Part shown: positions 5,295-5,529 of the stretch, piece after piece
Layout of the letters: every line of letters begins with the position of its first letter
How positions within the stretch are numbered: position 1 is the stretch's first letter
Assembly (NCBI GenBank): GCA_900556545.1
Contig: USPE01000139.1
Span: 1 to 5,529, forward strand
Origin: an uncultured Peptococcaceae bacterium
GTDB taxonomy: Bacteria; Bacillota; Peptococcia; Peptococcales; Peptococcaceae
Reading direction: 5' to 3'
DNA: 5,529 nucleotides
Program-made: the position numbers and the translations under genes
The notes under the pieces: model-generated
Seen by the model: the letters and a program-made list of their open reading frames with translations, nothing else
Databases searched by the model: none
What the model was told of the DNA's origin: nothing

Positions 5295-5529
5295 ATGAAC
5301 ATTATCATCAGTAATACTGGCGGTCAGCCTATTTATGAGCAAATTGCCAGTCAAATCAAAGCATTGATTATCAGCGGCGCTTTGAAGGAAGGAGATATGC
5401 TGCCTTCCATGCGTTTGCTGGCCAAGGAATTGCGAATCAGCGTGATCACCACCAAGCGCGCTTATGAAGAACTGGAACGGGACGGTTTTATTATTTCTCA
5501 GACAGGAAAGGGCAGCTTTGTGGCAGGGA
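5295..5529 (+). CDS. GntR-family transcriptional regulator, YtrA subfamily, 3' end cut by window edge
   Basis: The first 78 residues of a DNA-binding repressor. PIYEQIASQIKALIISGAL (12-30) is helix 1 of the GntR winged helix. GDMLPSMRLLAKELRISV (33-50) and ITTKRAYEELERDGFI (51-66) hold the helix-turn-helix, and SQTGKGSFVAG (68-78) is the wing. The PIYEQI start and the KEGDMLPSMR, TTKRAYEELERDGFI and GKGSFV motifs are those of the short YtrA/YhcF-type regulators (about 120-130 residues, no large ligand domain), which dimerise through a short C-terminal helix region not visible here. The ATG at 5295 has GAGGTG 6 bases upstream. Genes of this type usually sit first in operons with an ABC transporter ATPase and permease and repress them until cell-wall or antibiotic stress; whether that holds here lies beyond the window. 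Confidence 0.93.
   Translation, partial: MNIIISNTGGQPIYEQIASQIKALIISGALKEGDMLPSMRLLAKELRISVITTKRAYEELERDGFIISQTGKGSFVAG

Overview
The window looks like a chromosomal segment of a low-to-mid GC Gram-positive anaerobe of the Bacillota, most likely a Clostridia-type (Lachnospirales-like) bacterium. The grounds are AAGGAG-type ribosome binding sites, TTGACA/TATAAT promoters, U-tailed intrinsic terminators, a Clostridia-style YtrA-type GntR regulator, and a secreted protein with a copper-amine-oxidase-N-like C-terminal domain. Genus cannot be fixed from the sequence alone. There is no transposase, integrase, phage gene, tRNA, rRNA or CRISPR array.

Layout. Bases 1-887 (minus strand) hold the first 295 codons of a PLP-dependent threonine ammonia-lyase that runs off the left edge. 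A 276-bp divergent spacer separates it from a 325-residue secreted protein (1164-2141, plus). The spacer carries an extended -10 promoter for the lyase with an inverted repeat over its start site, and a probable ECF-sigma promoter for the secreted protein. A strong terminator (about 2166-2200) closes that gene. Next comes a probable two-gene unit: a GTG-started YaiI/YqxD (DUF188) protein (2327-2776) and a class-3 aldehyde dehydrogenase (2821-4197), with its own candidate promoter at 2233-2261 and a terminator at 4377-4406.

The 525 bp from 4198 to 4722 are non-coding and are the most unusual part of the window. They begin with a dense cluster of DnaA boxes: five perfect TTATNCACA matches plus two one-mismatch sites within 115 bp. 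The terminator, an 11-bp perfect hairpin without a U tract and a very AT-rich stretch follow. No dnaA, dnaN, rpmH or other replication gene lies in the window, so the cluster may be a DnaA-titrating or reactivating site, or a chromosome/replicon origin whose usual neighbours have been separated from it. After it comes a single type IV-pilin-like prepilin gene (4723-5115) with no assembly genes beside it.

The right edge holds the start of a YtrA-type GntR repressor (5295 onward). Its promoter has perfect -35 and -10 hexamers, and a perfect 12-bp inverted repeat covers the -10, a clear autoregulation arrangement. Such regulators usually head operons with ABC transporter genes, which would lie beyond the window.

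The genes do not form one obvious pathway. Threonine deamination and aldehyde oxidation could both serve amino-acid or fermentation metabolism, but that link is inference.
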